Assembly (NCBI RefSeq): GCF_000413435.1
Contig: NZ_KE340326.1
Span: forward strand, 62,001 to 126,000
Source: Campylobacter ureolyticus ACS-301-V-Sch3b
GTDB taxonomy: Bacteria; Campylobacterota; Campylobacteria; Campylobacterales; Campylobacteraceae
Direction of reading: 5' to 3'
Length of the DNA: 64,000 nt
Of the stretch, positions 41,194 to 52,620 are shown in pieces (position 1 is the stretch's first letter; each line of letters starts with the position of its first letter). The position numbers and the translations under genes were made by a program. The notes beneath the pieces were generated by a model. The model had not been told where the DNA came from, ran no database searches, and was given only the letters and a program-made list of their open reading frames with translations.

Positions 41194-43926
41194 CTATTTT
41201 GCGCCTTTATAAATATTTGATTTAACGATGAAATTATCTAAATTATATGCCAAATTTACAACTCTTTTTATATCATTTAAAGTTATGCTATCAATTAAAC
41301 TCATCATCTCATCATAGTTGTAAAAATAATTTTTATAAAGCAAATCTTGACTTAACTGATTTAGCCAAAAATTTGGGGTTTGATAAAGTTTTTCTAGTTT
41401 TACTTTTAAAGCAAGTTTTACACTTTTAAGCTCTTTTTCATCATCGTAAGAAGTTTTTAATAAATTTATTGTATTTTTAACATTTTTGACTATTGTGTTT
41501 ATGTTTTTTACATCGCTTGTAAAATAAATACTTATACTTGCTTTTTTGTAAGGCTTATTTTGAAGCTCGTTGTGAGCATAAATTCCATAAACCATAGAAT
41601 CTTCTTCTCTTATTTTTTCTCTTAAAAGTATATTTAAAATATCTGTTCCAAGGCTTAATGCAAGTGCATTTTTAGGTGTGTATTTAAGATCATAACTATT
41701 TATAAAAATACTATTTTTAGATGAGTTTTCTTGCAAATATTTTCTTGTAAAATTTTTTCTTCCTAAAATTTGACGGATGCCATCATCTTTTATAAAAGTT
41801 TGATTTTTATCTGTACTTAAATTTCCGATATAGTTTTTAGAAATTTTAATAAATTCTTTTGGGCTCATATCTCCTACAAATACAAAATCATACTCTCCTG
41901 CGTTTAGAAAAGCTTTTTTTAGCATATTTTCTAAGTTATTTTTATCTAAATTTAAAATATCATCCTTACTTGAAAAACGCATTTTATAGGAGTTGTTAAA
42001 ATAAAACTCATTAAACTCTTTTTCAAATTTATAATCTGGATGATTTAAATTTTTAGCCAATAGATCAAGTGCTAATGTTTGATATCTTTTAAGATACTCA
42101 TCATCTATTTTTGGATTTTCAAAATCAGTAAAAAATGCTTTTAACAAATTTTCAAAGTCTTTAACTTGAGCATTTCCAATATACCCTAAAGATGTTTTAT
42201 CGATAAATTTTTTATATTCAAACATCTGTCCAGCTGTTATTTTCCTAACCTCATAATCGTTAAACTTACCAATTCCACTTCCATTTGAAATATTTATAGC
42301 AAAGTTAAGATTTATAATATCATCAAAATTTGTAAGACCGCCTTTTTTAAAAGCTTTAAAATAAATGGTATCTTTATTTGTATTTACCTCTTTAAAATAG
42401 ACTTTTGCACCATTTTCAAACTCAAATTTATATATTAAATTTTTATCGACACTAGAGCTTATTGGAGATTTATTTGCTAACTTTTTTTCTAAAATGACTT
42501 TAGGTAAATTTAGACTATCATCTTTTAAAATTTGAGCATTTTCTTGCAAAATTTTAAACTCATCTTTGCTTAAAGAAATAGGTTTTTTTGTTGTTAAATT
42601 TACTAAAACTCCACTACTTGAAATACTTTTTTTAAACTCTTTATTTATCTCATCAAGAGTTATTTTATCAATAATATTTTGACTTATTTCTTTTTCATCT
42701 TTTGGACTTAAAAAAGTTGTGTCATCTTCTATTAAATTTAAAATTTCAGAAATTATTTCAGAATTATATCTTTTTTGTTTTTTTTCAAAATTTGCTAAAT
42801 TTTGTGCTAAAAGTTCTTTTTTTGCAATTAAAAAATCATCTTTATTAAAGCCATTTTTTTGAACTGTTTTAATAATTGAAATAAGCTCACTTAAACTAGC
42901 ATTAACATCATCTTTTATAACTGTTGCATAAAATGAGTTTAGTTTTTTTAAATTATATAAATTTATATCATAATAATTTGTGGTTAAAAGCGTCTTGCTT
43001 TTGGACTTTCTTTTTTCGTTTAGCAAAGAAAACATTTTTGAAATAAATCTATTTTTATAGTCTTTTTCCAAATTTTCAATGCTGTTTATTTTATAAGGAG
43101 TATCCTCAAACATTATAGAAACTGAATTATTTGCTATATCTTCATCGTTTGGATTAAAAATAACAAGATCTTTAAAATAACCTATATTTTTATCCACTCT
43201 TTTTGTAAAATCACTATTTTTTATATTATCAAAATACTTTTTTATGAGAGTTTTGGCTTCGTTTTCATTAAAATCTCCAACTATTATTAATTTTGCATTA
43301 TTTGGAGTGTAAAATTTATTATAAAACCCTTTTAAAAGAGCTGGAGTTGCATTTTTTATTATATTCATATCGCCAATTGGAAGTCTACTTGCATAAATAC
43401 TATCTGGATAAAAATATTTTAATCCTTGATTCATTATTCTAACATAGGCATTTTTTCTATTTCTTTCTTCTTCGATGATTACCCCTTTTTCAGCTTCTAA
43501 ATCATCTTTTTCAAACAAAGCCTTAAAGCCCATATTTGATAAAACACTCAATGCCTTATCTAAATTTTCTTTTTTTATATCAAGTTTATAAATAGTTTCA
43601 TTAAAACTAGTTGCAGCGTTTAAATCAGCTCCAAATTTTACTCCTAAACTCTCAAGTGCTTTAATAAGGTCATTTTTTGTATAATCTTTTGTACCATTAA
43701 ATGCCATATGTTCGACAAAATGAGCAATCCCTTTTTCATTTTCAAGCTCATCACTTGATCCAACCTTGAAATAAAGGATTAAACTAATGCTATCTTTTGG
43801 AGTTTGATTTTTATAAAGATAGTATGAAAATCCATTATCTAATTTGCCTATTTTTAGATTTTCATCGTTTTCAAAACCAAAACAAATAGATAAAAAAATG
43901 GATAAAATGAGAATAATTTTTTTCAT
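41194..43926 (-). CDS. M16-family zinc peptidase (pitrilysin/PqqL type)
   Basis: 910 residues. Signal sequence (MKKIILILSIFLSICFG), so periplasmic. The first M16 domain has the inverted zinc motif HFVEH near residue 66 with downstream glutamate ligands; the second half is a diverged, inactive copy with an R/Y-type region. Large two-domain periplasmic M16 enzymes degrade short peptides. It overlaps the Ppx/GppA gene by 4 bases, so the two are read together. Confidence 0.92.
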   Translation of the reverse strand: MKKIILILSIFLSICFGFENDENLKIGKLDNGFSYYLYKNQTPKDSISLILYFKVGSSDELENEKGIAHFVEHMAFNGTKDYTKNDLIKALESLGVKFGADLNAATSFNETIYKLDIKKENLDKALSVLSNMGFKALFEKDDLEAEKGVIIEEERNRKNAYVRIMNQGLKYFYPDSIYASRLPIGDMNIIKNATPALLKGFYNKFYTPNNAKLIIVGDFNENEAKTLIKKYFDNIKNSDFTKRVDKNIGYFKDLVIFNPNDEDIANNSVSIMFEDTPYKINSIENLEKDYKNRFISKMFSLLNEKRKSKSKTLLTTNYYDINLYNLKKLNSFYATVIKDDVNASLSELISIIKTVQKNGFNKDDFLIAKKELLAQNLANFEKKQKRYNSEIISEILNLIEDDTTFLSPKDEKEISQNIIDKITLDEINKEFKKSISSSGVLVNLTTKKPISLSKDEFKILQENAQILKDDSLNLPKVILEKKLANKSPISSSVDKNLIYKFEFENGAKVYFKEVNTNKDTIYFKAFKKGGLTNFDDIINLNFAINISNGSGIGKFNDYEVRKITAGQMFEYKKFIDKTSLGYIGNAQVKDFENLLKAFFTDFENPKIDDEYLKRYQTLALDLLAKNLNHPDYKFEKEFNEFYFNNSYKMRFSSKDDILNLDKNNLENMLKKAFLNAGEYDFVFVGDMSPKEFIKISKNYIGNLSTDKNQTFIKDDGIRQILGRKNFTRKYLQENSSKNSIFINSYDLKYTPKNALALSLGTDILNILLREKIREEDSMVYGIYAHNELQNKPYKKASISIYFTSDVKNINTIVKNVKNTINLLKTSYDDEKELKSVKLALKVKLEKLYQTPNFWLNQLSQDLLYKNYFYNYDEMMSLIDSITLNDIKRVVNLAYNLDNFIVKSNIYKGAK

Positions 43927-44795
43927 AAATTTTCCTTTTTTAAAATTTTTTCTATAATAACACCTTCTTTTAAACCATAATCAATAATTATAAAATTATC
44001 AAAATCTTTTAAAATATTTTCATAAAGATAAATTCCACAAAGTAGCAAATTTCTTTCACTTAAAATTTGACTGTCCATGGCTTGCCCATCTGAGTTTTTA
44101 AGATGTGATTTTGTATTATTTAAAATAAGTTTTTTAAGTTTTTTAAAATCATCAAATTCTAAAATTTTTGAATTTTTATAATTTTGTTTTAAATTTAGTA
44201 GTTTTTTTGAAATAGTAGAGTTTAAGACAATATTTTTTGGTTTTAAATTTTTTAAAAACTCATTTGCTTCTTTTGTTATAAATTTTGAATTTTTTTCTAT
44301 ATTTTCTAAATTTAAAAAATTATTAAAAACTTTTATGATTCCAAATTTAAAGCTTTTAAATTTTTCATCAAGCACAATTTCACAACTAGCCCCACCAAGA
44401 TCAACTATAGCAAGACTGCTAATATTAATGCCAAGCATTTCACATCTTTTATAAACTGCAAGTTTTGTTAGCTCACACTCCCTTAAAGAGCTTATTACTT
44501 CAAATTTTATACCAAACTTATCATTTAATAATTTAAAAAACTCACCACTATCTTTTGCAACTCTAAAAGCTTCGGTTGCAACAGCCAAAGCATTTTTTAA
44601 ATCATAATTTTTTGATATTTTTTCTAAAGCAAGTATGATTTTATTTTTAGCGGTATCGCTTAAATTTTCTTTTAAGCCAAAAGCACTTTGAATGCCAAAT
44701 TCATCAGTTTTTAAAACTTCAAATTTGGCATTCATCAAAGAAATTTTTAAACTGTTTGAGCCTAAATCAACTCCAACCAAACAGTCTTTATTCAT
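43923..44795 (-). CDS. Ppx/GppA-family phosphatase
   Basis: 290 residues, an actin-fold phosphatase of the exopolyphosphatase / pppGpp phosphohydrolase family: VGVDLGSNSLKISLMNAK at the N-terminus, ALAVATEAFRVAKDS, and the second phosphate loop VDLGGASCEIVL. Only the two-domain core is present, without the helical C-terminal domain of E. coli Ppx. Polyphosphate or pppGpp cannot be distinguished. Start chosen at the ATG sharing its first base with the serA stop codon (TGATG). Confidence 0.87.
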   Translation of the reverse strand: MNKDCLVGVDLGSNSLKISLMNAKFEVLKTDEFGIQSAFGLKENLSDTAKNKIILALEKISKNYDLKNALAVATEAFRVAKDSGEFFKLLNDKFGIKFEVISSLRECELTKLAVYKRCEMLGINISSLAIVDLGGASCEIVLDEKFKSFKFGIIKVFNNFLNLENIEKNSKFITKEANEFLKNLKPKNIVLNSTISKKLLNLKQNYKNSKILEFDDFKKLKKLILNNTKSHLKNSDGQAMDSQILSERNLLLCGIYLYENILKDFDNFIIIDYGLKEGVIIEKILKKENL

Positions 44796-46372
44796 CAAAC
44801 ATTTGCGTATCTTGCCCAGATACAAGCTTCAACGCTATTTAACTCTTTTAATATTTCACTGTTTATATCTTCATCAACTAAAACAACAGCTAAAGCGTCT
44901 TTTTCCTCACCACGGCCAAGTCTAAAATCAGCAATGTTAATATTTTCTTTTGCCAAAATTGCACTGATATCACGGATAAATCCTGGGATATCTTTATTCT
45001 TTAAGAAAATCATCTTACCTTTTGGCTTAAAGTCAGTTTTAAAGCCATTAATATTTACAATTCTTTCTTCATTTTCCCCAAACACAACACCGCTAAAAGT
45101 AGTAACTTCTTCATCAGTTATAACTTTAACAGTAACTAAACTTTTTAAATTTAGGCTTGATGTAACAACGGCTTCTGTTTTTATACCTCGCTCATCAGCT
45201 ACAAACTTGGCATTTACATAATTTATACTATCACCAAGTTGAGTTTTTAATGCGCCTACTAATGCGAAAGTAAGCATTGGATCTAAATATTTTTTCAAAT
45301 TTGATGAAACTTCTATTTTGATATTTTTGATAGGATTTTTATTAATTTGTGTTGCAAGATATGACATCTTTGAAATTAAATCTAAATAAAGTTTTATTTC
45401 ATTTGGAATATCTTCTGTTTTTATAGGTAAATTTAAAGCATTTGGATAACAAATTCCTCTAAGAGCACTTATTGCTTGATCGGCTGCTTGAACAGCTATA
45501 TTTTTTTGTGATTCAACTGTATTTGCTCCAAGATGTTGGGTTGCGGTTAAGTTTTCAATATCAAGCAAAGGATGATCTGTTGCAGGCTCTTTTACAAAAA
45601 CATCAATTCCTGCATAAGCAATCTTGCCATTTTTCAAATTTTTTAAAAGTGCATCTTCGTTGATTAAACCACCTCTTGCGCAGTTTACAATCCTTACTCC
45701 ATCTTTCATTTTTGCAATTTCAGCCTCATCTATCATATTTGTTGTTTCAGCTGTTTTTGGAGTATGGATAGTTATAAAATCACATTTTAAAATATCATCT
45801 AAATTTGAAGTATAACCAACGCCTAAATCCTTTGCTTTTGATGGTTCGATGTATGGGTCATAAGCTATTACTTTCATGCCAAAAGCAAGTGATCTAACTC
45901 CTACTCTTGAGCCGATATTTCCAAAGCCTATTATGCCTAATGTTTTTCCATAAAGCTCAGTTCCATACCATTTTTCTCTTTTCCAAATTCTATTTATTTT
46001 TAAATCATTGCAAGAATTTACATATTTTCTAGCCGCGTTTAAAAGATGACACATTGTCATTTCAACTGCTGCAATTGTGTTTGCTGTTGGAACATTCATC
46101 AAAATTATTCCTCTTTTTGAACATCCATCAATATCAACATTATCAACCCCAACACCAGCTCTTACAACTGCTTTGAGTTTTTTACCAGCATTTAAAAAAG
46201 GCTCACTTATTTCAGTTGGACTTCTAGTTATAGCAACATCAGCATCAACTAATAAATTTAAAAGCTCATCTTTTGGAACATTTGTAGCATCAACTACTTC
46301 TATGTCTTTTTCTTTTGCTAGAATTTCAAATCCAGCTTCATTGATTGCATCGCATACGATTATTTTGTTCAT
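44795..46372 (-). CDS. serA: D-3-phosphoglycerate dehydrogenase
   Basis: 525 residues. First step of serine synthesis. Substrate and NAD domains: VRAGVGVDNVDIDGCSKRGI, the Rossmann loop GIIGFGNIGSRVG near 147, and HTPKTAETTNMID with the catalytic Arg/Glu/His regions (ARGGLINEDAL, TQHLGANTVES). Then comes an intervening domain and a C-terminal ACT domain (FLKNKDIPGFIRDISAILAKENINIADFRLGR). This is the long type with the allosteric ASB domain, so serine feedback inhibition is likely. Confidence 0.96.
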   Translation of the reverse strand: MNKIIVCDAINEAGFEILAKEKDIEVVDATNVPKDELLNLLVDADVAITRSPTEISEPFLNAGKKLKAVVRAGVGVDNVDIDGCSKRGIILMNVPTANTIAAVEMTMCHLLNAARKYVNSCNDLKINRIWKREKWYGTELYGKTLGIIGFGNIGSRVGVRSLAFGMKVIAYDPYIEPSKAKDLGVGYTSNLDDILKCDFITIHTPKTAETTNMIDEAEIAKMKDGVRIVNCARGGLINEDALLKNLKNGKIAYAGIDVFVKEPATDHPLLDIENLTATQHLGANTVESQKNIAVQAADQAISALRGICYPNALNLPIKTEDIPNEIKLYLDLISKMSYLATQINKNPIKNIKIEVSSNLKKYLDPMLTFALVGALKTQLGDSINYVNAKFVADERGIKTEAVVTSSLNLKSLVTVKVITDEEVTTFSGVVFGENEERIVNINGFKTDFKPKGKMIFLKNKDIPGFIRDISAILAKENINIADFRLGRGEEKDALAVVLVDEDINSEILKELNSVEACIWARYANV

Positions 46373-46396
46373 GATTTTACACCTTTATGTAGAAAA

Positions 46397-46417
46397 TAGG
46401 CACTTAAAAAGTGCCTA
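46397..46417 (-). terminator. rpsA terminator
   Basis: Arms TAGGCACTT and AAGTGCCTA with a 3-base loop, just after the rpsA stop on the minus strand and followed by TTTTC. Confidence 0.75.
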
Positions 46418-46420
46418 GAA

Positions 46421-48097
46421 TTAATTATGAAGTTGCTCTTTTATAAGATCTCCAATAGTTATATTATCATCATTTTCGCTATTTATTTCATTTAAAACAG
46501 CTCTTTCTTTCTGCCTTGAAAGTCTTTTTACACTTAATCTAATTCTATTTCTTTTAGTATCAAGATAATCAATTGCTGATTCTATCTCATCGCCAACTTT
46601 TAAATCTTCAACATTAGAAACATCTTCTTTTCTTAAAAGTGCATCAACGCCCTCTTCAAGCTCAACAAATAAACCAAAATCTTTAATATTTCTTATTGTT
46701 CCTTTTACTATGTCACCAACTTTGTGACTAGCGGCATATTTTGCAATTGGGCTATCTTCTAAATCTTTTTTGCTTAGAGAAATCTTATCTTCTTTTGTAT
46801 CAATTGAAGTTATTTTTACTTCAACCTCATCACCAACTTTTAATAAATCTTTGCAAGTTTCATTTCTATCCCAAGAAACATCTTCGTTTCTTAAAAGACC
46901 TTCAACTGTGCCTATTTTAATAAATGCACCAAATTTAGTTATAGTTACCACACTTCCTTTTACAACATCGCCTACTTTATAGTTTTTCTTAAACTCATCA
47001 AAAGGCTTTTCTAGTAAATTTTTAAGACTTACTCTAAGTTTTCTTTTTTCAGTATCTATTTCTATAACTTCAACATTTATTTCATCACCCTCATTTATGA
47101 AATCTTTTGGATTTTGAATGTTTTTATCCCATGAAATTTCACTAATGTGTAAAAATCCCTCTATATCATTTCCTAAATCCACAAATGCACCATAAGGCTC
47201 TATGTTATTAACAACTACTTTTATAACATCGCCAGTAGCAAGTCCGCTTTCTGCAAGCTCAAGCCACGGATCTGGCATTGCAGCCTTAATAGAAAGTGAA
47301 AGATGCTTTTTTTCTTTATCATAGCTTAATACTTTAACTGGAACTTTATCGCCTTCTTTAAATAAAGTGCTTGGATTAACAGGGCCTTTGTAGCTTATTT
47401 CACTATAATGAACAAGTCCATCAACACCACCAACATCAACAAACATTCCATAAGTTGTAATTTTTTTAACCACACCTTCAATGACATCTGTTGTTTGAGA
47501 AATTTGATCTAAAACTTCTTTTTTTACTTTTCTTTCTTCATCTAGAATCTTTTTTCTAGATATCAAAATAGCACTATTTTCTTTATCTATTTTAAAAACT
47601 CTTGCTTTGTAAGTTTTTCCAATTAAAGAGTTAGAATCTCTTAAAGCACTTTGTAATCTTGGCATAAAGAACTCAACACCATCTTTGTTTACACAAATAT
47701 ATCCGCCTCTATTTTTTGAAACAATTTTAGCTTCAACATCTACTTCATTGTTTTCATCAAAATTTTCAATAAACTCAGCTACTTTTTTAACTCTTTTTGC
47801 TTTTTCAAATGAAACAAGTGGTTTTCCACCTCTGTTTCCTGTGATGATGACTTCTATTTCATCGCCTGGTTTTACAGTTATATTTCCATCTTTGTCAGTT
47901 ACTTCATACGCTTTTAAAACGCCTTCTGTTTTTCTATCAACATCAACAAAAACGTCTTCACCTTTTATAGCAACAACGATGCCTTTTGTAACACCACCAC
48001 CTGAAGTCTTTTCTAAAGACTCTTCTAACATAGATTCAAAATCTTCAAATTCCTCACCTATAGTATTTTGAACTTCTTTCTCGTTCACCTCAGCCAT
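46421..48097 (-). CDS. rpsA: 30S ribosomal protein S1
   Basis: 558 residues with six S1 RNA-binding domains; the clearest copies read VVKKITTYGMFVDVGGVDGLVHYSEIS, VVNNIEPYGAFVDLGNDIEGFLHISEISW and TIRNIKDFGLFVELEEGVDALL. Length is normal for the class. It brings mRNA to the ribosome. Its own leader occupies the gap to the ispH gene. Confidence 0.95.
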   Translation of the reverse strand: MAEVNEKEVQNTIGEEFEDFESMLEESLEKTSGGGVTKGIVVAIKGEDVFVDVDRKTEGVLKAYEVTDKDGNITVKPGDEIEVIITGNRGGKPLVSFEKAKRVKKVAEFIENFDENNEVDVEAKIVSKNRGGYICVNKDGVEFFMPRLQSALRDSNSLIGKTYKARVFKIDKENSAILISRKKILDEERKVKKEVLDQISQTTDVIEGVVKKITTYGMFVDVGGVDGLVHYSEISYKGPVNPSTLFKEGDKVPVKVLSYDKEKKHLSLSIKAAMPDPWLELAESGLATGDVIKVVVNNIEPYGAFVDLGNDIEGFLHISEISWDKNIQNPKDFINEGDEINVEVIEIDTEKRKLRVSLKNLLEKPFDEFKKNYKVGDVVKGSVVTITKFGAFIKIGTVEGLLRNEDVSWDRNETCKDLLKVGDEVEVKITSIDTKEDKISLSKKDLEDSPIAKYAASHKVGDIVKGTIRNIKDFGLFVELEEGVDALLRKEDVSNVEDLKVGDEIESAIDYLDTKRNRIRLSVKRLSRQKERAVLNEINSENDDNITIGDLIKEQLHN

Positions 48098-48201
48098 TTT
48101 TTTCCCTTTAAATGTAATTTTTATTCACGGCAGAATAAATTAAGACTTAATTTTAGTTAAATTATGCTTTAATTCTTATTAAAATAATGCAATTTAGATT
48201 T

Positions 48202-49029
48202 TTATGAAAGCTCTTTTATTTTGTTTGAAACATTTTTTATAATCCAATCAGGCGTGCTTGCTCCTGCACTTATGCCACATAAATTTTTGCCTTTAAACCA
48301 CTTTTTTTTTAACTCACTTTCATTTTCTATATGGTAACTATCAGAACAAATTTGTTTTGATATTAAATAAAGTTGTTTTGTATTTGATGAGTTTTTTCCG
48401 CCAATTATTATCATTACATCGGCTTTTTTTGCAAGCTTTTCTACAGCTTTTTGATTTTCTAAAGTAGCATTGCAAATTGTATTAAAAACTCTTACTTCTT
48501 TTGATCTGGTTATTAAATAAGAGACTATTTTTGCAAATTCTTCAACTTTTTTTGTTGTTTGTGAAACAACTGCTACTTTGTTTGAAATTTTTTTATCTAT
48601 AAGTTCATCTGTACTTAAAATAACAAAAACATTTTTTAGTGCATAACTCATAATACCTTTTACTTCGGGATGATTTTTATCACCAAAAATAACAATATCA
48701 TAACCCTCTTTGCTCATTTTTTCAACAATGTTTTGAGGCTTAGAAACAAATGGGCAAGTTGCATCAATTATCTTTTTATTTTGAGATTTAAAAGTATCTA
48801 AGTCTTTTTTTGTAATGCCATGAGTTCTTATAATAATACTATTTTCATTTTCTAAATCTTGCATTGTATTTAATGTTTTTACATTAAAATGCTCTTTTAG
48901 TCTTTTTATCTCTTCAGCATTATGAATAAGCTCGCCATAAGTCGCACTATCTTTTGTATTTTCAGCGATTCTTATAGCTCTTTTTACACCAAAACAAAAT
49001 CCATAACTATCAGCAAGTTCAATTTTCAA
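48202..49029 (-). CDS. ispH: 4-hydroxy-3-methylbut-2-enyl diphosphate reductase
   Basis: 275 residues. Last step of the MEP isoprenoid pathway. The three iron-sulfur cysteines are seen in YGFCFGVKRA (near 12), DATCPFV (near 96) and NTICNAT (near 190), plus CGISAGASTPDWII at the end. The frame begins with GTG-TTG; the TTG at 49029 fits better, because GGAG then lies six bases upstream and the protein begins MKIEL as in relatives. It overlaps aroA. Confidence 0.95.
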   Translation of the reverse strand: MKIELADSYGFCFGVKRAIRIAENTKDSATYGELIHNAEEIKRLKEHFNVKTLNTMQDLENENSIIIRTHGITKKDLDTFKSQNKKIIDATCPFVSKPQNIVEKMSKEGYDIVIFGDKNHPEVKGIMSYALKNVFVILSTDELIDKKISNKVAVVSQTTKKVEEFAKIVSYLITRSKEVRVFNTICNATLENQKAVEKLAKKADVMIIIGGKNSSNTKQLYLISKQICSDSYHIENESELKKKWFKGKNLCGISAGASTPDWIIKNVSNKIKELS

Positions 49030-50296
49030 CACTTACTCCAAGACTTTTTAAAATTTCTTTAAAATTTGGAAAAGATGCGTTTATGCACTCATCATCTTCT
49101 ATTATCATTCCACTTTTTAAACCTAAAATTGCAAAACTCATAGCAATTCTGTGATCACCAAAACTATCAATTATGGCAGGTTTTAATTCACCTTTTGATA
49201 CAACACTAAATCCATCCTCAAACTCACTAACCTCAAGCCCACATGCTCTTAATCCACTAACCATAACAGCGATTCTATCACACTCTTTTACTCTTAGCTC
49301 TTTTGCATTTTTTATAATGCTTTTTCCATTAGCACACGCAAATGCAATGGCTAAGGCTGGAATTTCATCAATTAACCAAGAAATATTTTCTTTTACTTCA
49401 ATAGCTTTTAATTTTGCAAATTTAACCTTTATATCTCCGATTTTTTCATAATCATTTTGTGTTTGAATAAACTCAATATTAGCACCCATTTTTTCTAAAA
49501 CTTTATAGGCTTCAATTCTAGTTTTATTAAGCAAAACATTTTTCAAAACAATATGTGAATCAGGTATGATTGATGCTGCAACGGCAAAATAAAAAGCTGA
49601 ACTTGGGTCATTTGGAACCTCAATATTTAGTGGTTTTAATGCATTTTTAAGAGGATTTACATCTATGCTAAGACCATCTCTTTTAATGTCAGCACCCATT
49701 GAAATAAGCATTTTTTCACTATGATCGCGGCTTAACTCAGGTTCTTTAAATTTGCATCCATTTGAATTAAGTGCAGCCAAAATTAAAGAAGATTTTACTT
49801 GCGCTGAGGCAATTTTACTTTCATATTCAAAATATTTTAGCTTGTTTCCTCTTATGCAAAGTGGTGCTTTATCGCCATTATCTCTTCCATCTATGCTCGC
49901 TCCTATTTCACATAATGGTTTTGTAACTCTTTTCATTGGTCTTTGGTTTAAATATTTATCCCCATTTAAAATAAAAAAACCATTTTTGCTAGCCAATAAC
50001 CCCATTAAAATTCTCATCGCAGTGCCTGAGTTTTTACAATCTAGAATTTGATTTGGTTCTTTTATCTCTTTTGGAGGGGTTATTTTTACTAGATTTTTTG
50101 AAATTTCAATTTTTGCACCAAGAAGTTTAATTATCTCTAAAGTTGCATTTGTATCATCAGCAAAAAGATAGTTTTTAATAACCGAAACTTTATCACTTAA
50201 AAGTGAAAAAATAGCACTTCTATGTGAAATAGACTTATCAAAAGCTATATTTGAAAGCTCGCCAATTATAGGGGTTTTTAAAGCATAAATTTTCAT
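49019..50296 (-). CDS. aroA: 3-phosphoshikimate 1-carboxyvinyltransferase (EPSP synthase)
   Basis: 425 residues. Shikimate pathway. Seen: DKSISHRSAIFSLLSD at the N-terminus, LDCKNSGTAMRILMGLLA near 84-100, NGDKYLNQRPMKRVTKPL, and the C-terminal KECDRIAVMVSGL and DSFGDHRIAMSFAILGL motifs. Overlaps pheT by 4 bases and ispH by 11, as part of one run. Confidence 0.96.
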   Translation of the reverse strand: MKIYALKTPIIGELSNIAFDKSISHRSAIFSLLSDKVSVIKNYLFADDTNATLEIIKLLGAKIEISKNLVKITPPKEIKEPNQILDCKNSGTAMRILMGLLASKNGFFILNGDKYLNQRPMKRVTKPLCEIGASIDGRDNGDKAPLCIRGNKLKYFEYESKIASAQVKSSLILAALNSNGCKFKEPELSRDHSEKMLISMGADIKRDGLSIDVNPLKNALKPLNIEVPNDPSSAFYFAVAASIIPDSHIVLKNVLLNKTRIEAYKVLEKMGANIEFIQTQNDYEKIGDIKVKFAKLKAIEVKENISWLIDEIPALAIAFACANGKSIIKNAKELRVKECDRIAVMVSGLRACGLEVSEFEDGFSVVSKGELKPAIIDSFGDHRIAMSFAILGLKSGMIIEDDECINASFPNFKEILKSLGVSVEN

Positions 50297-52620
50297 CTTA
50301 TACCAACATTTAATTTTTCTTTTAAAACTTTTAAAATTTCATCAAGTTCTTTCGAAATTTCACTATCTTCTAAAGTTTCTTCCATGCTTTGAAATACAAA
50401 TTTAATAGTTACACTATTGAAATCTTTTAAGCTCTCATCACTGTAAATGTCAACCAAATTGAAAGATTTTAAATTTTTAGTTTTTATAGATTTTAAAACT
50501 TCTCTAACTTCTTCGTAGCGCATATTTTTAGGGATGATTAAACTTAAATCTCTGCCAATGCTTGGAAATTTAGAATATGCCTTAGCTACAATATCATCAA
50601 ATTTAAGATCTTCATAATTAATCTCGCAAATGTATGTTTTAGGTAATTCCAGCTCGTTTTCAATACTTAAATCAACCCTTCCAATATATCCAATTACTTT
50701 TTTATCTTGAATAATTTGAGCTTGTTCAAATTTATTTAAATAAGAAATTGCGTTATTTGGTACTTTGCAACTAAATTTACCAATTACATTTTGTACTTTT
50801 GAAGCAAAAGTTATAAAATCTATCTCTTTTGGCTTTTGAGTATTTAATAAACTTGCTTCATTTATGAGTCCACTCATTAAAAAGGCAACTTTATCACTTT
50901 GTTTTGTATTTTCATCAAAAACAGCTCCTATTTCAAAAAGCTTAATTGATCTTTGAGAGTTTTTATAGTTTCTTACGCTTGATTTTAATAAGTGATTTAT
51001 TAAAGTTGGTCTAAGAGCATTTAAATCACTTGTTATAGGATTTAAAATTTGTGTTTTGCACTTTTTAAAGCCAAATTTTAAAAGCTCTTCTTCGCTGTCA
51101 AAAATGTAATGAATACACTCAAAAAAACCATTATCGCAAGCTTTTCTTTTTAGATTTTTTTTGTTTTTATACTCTTTAAAATAGTTGTTTATTCTATTTT
51201 GTTCATTGAACATAAGTGGTTTTGAAGGAATATTATCAATGCCAACTATTCTAACTATTTCTTCTGCTATATCATAAACATTTTCAATATCATGTCTAAA
51301 TAAAGGCACTTTTGCATTTATTAAATCTTGCTCTATTCCAATTTCAAATCCAAGTTTTTTAAGAATTTTAACTGCATCATTTCTTAAAATTTCTTTTCCT
51401 ATGATGTTGTTAATTTGTTCAGCACTGAAAATTACAGTTTTTGGTTCTTTTATAGGTTTTACTTTTTGGGTGCCACTGTATAAATTTATACTATCATTTT
51501 TTGAGATAATACTACATAAATACTCAAGCCCAACGCTGAGCTTTGGCTCACTTCCTCTAACTGCTCTATAGATATGCTCATCACCTTTTAACTCTTTATT
51601 TTCATTAGTTGCTGTGGCTATTATTTTTGGATCTGTATAGTTTGCCTCTATTATCACTAGTTTTGAGTTATCATCTATTTTAAATTTATCATCTTGTGAA
51701 ATTCCCGCTAAAGAAACAAATTGGTTGTTTTCATAAACACTTGAGTTTCCAAATTTTTCAGATCTTATTTCAAGCATAACCTTATCGTCTTTATTTTTAA
51801 GCTTTTGCCCATCATAAGCTCTAAGTAAAACTCCAGTTGAGTAAGTTGCATAAGCTAGTAAATTTTCAGTTACGCTGCCTTTTGAAATTCCTGCGAAATT
51901 TATCCTTAAAGACTTCATTAAATCAAGTTTTAACTCTTTTTCTATGCTGAAAGCTTTATATTCAAAAAAACTATTTATTTTTTCATTAGAATGAATTCCT
52001 AAAAGTCTTCCAATGCCCAAAAGACCATCTTGATCGCTGTATGAAAGTGGTTTTAAAGAAATATCTAAAGCAGCACTTAAATCTCTTGCAACACCATAAA
52101 TACTAAGACAATCACCCCTATTTGGTGTAAGACCTATCTCAATAATATCATCATTTAAAAGTGGATATTTGCAAAGCTCTCTTCCAATAACAACATCACC
52201 TATGCTATTATCTAAAACCATAATGCCATCATTTAGCTTTGGAAGCCCAAGTTCTGTAGCTGAACAAATCATACCAAAACTATCAACTCCTCTTAATTTT
52301 GCAGGCTTTATCTTAAGGCCATTTGGCAATGTCGCCCCAATTAGACTTACTGCGACATACTGACCGGTTTCTACATTTTTAGCACCACAAACAATTTGTA
52401 AAATTTCACTTCCTACATCAACTTCACAAATATTTAATTTATCAGAGTTTTCATGAGCTCTTTTACTTTTTACATATCCAATAACCACTTTTTGTGGCAA
52501 TCTTATCTCATTATAACTATCAACTTCTAAACCAATTTCATTTAAAATTTTAACTAATTTTTCACTATTTATTTGTGAAATATCTATCCATTCTTGCAAC
52601 CAATTTCTAGTTACTATCAT
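50293..52620 (-). CDS. pheT: phenylalanyl-tRNA synthetase beta subunit
   Basis: 775 residues, full length, with the tRNA-binding EMAP-like domain (about 40-150, [15 protein letters not shown]), the B3/B4 editing region, B5 and the C-terminal anticodon-binding FDX domain ([17 protein letters not shown] near 685). The alpha subunit gene precedes it with an ATGA overlap. Confidence 0.96.
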   Translation of the reverse strand: MIVTRNWLQEWIDISQINSEKLVKILNEIGLEVDSYNEIRLPQKVVIGYVKSKRAHENSDKLNICEVDVGSEILQIVCGAKNVETGQYVAVSLIGATLPNGLKIKPAKLRGVDSFGMICSATELGLPKLNDGIMVLDNSIGDVVIGRELCKYPLLNDDIIEIGLTPNRGDCLSIYGVARDLSAALDISLKPLSYSDQDGLLGIGRLLGIHSNEKINSFFEYKAFSIEKELKLDLMKSLRINFAGISKGSVTENLLAYATYSTGVLLRAYDGQKLKNKDDKVMLEIRSEKFGNSSVYENNQFVSLAGISQDDKFKIDDNSKLVIIEANYTDPKIIATATNENKELKGDEHIYRAVRGSEPKLSVGLEYLCSIISKNDSINLYSGTQKVKPIKEPKTVIFSAEQINNIIGKEILRNDAVKILKKLGFEIGIEQDLINAKVPLFRHDIENVYDIAEEIVRIVGIDNIPSKPLMFNEQNRINNYFKEYKNKKNLKRKACDNGFFECIHYIFDSEEELLKFGFKKCKTQILNPITSDLNALRPTLINHLLKSSVRNYKNSQRSIKLFEIGAVFDENTKQSDKVAFLMSGLINEASLLNTQKPKEIDFITFASKVQNVIGKFSCKVPNNAISYLNKFEQAQIIQDKKVIGYIGRVDLSIENELELPKTYICEINYEDLKFDDIVAKAYSKFPSIGRDLSLIIPKNMRYEEVREVLKSIKTKNLKSFNLVDIYSDESLKDFNSVTIKFVFQSMEETLEDSEISKELDEILKVLKEKLNVGIR

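Noticed and set aside
43926..46421. Ppx/GppA gene start at 44825
   Set aside because: That extension lies inside serA; the ATG at 44795 overlaps the serA stop as TGATG and begins the conserved N-terminus.
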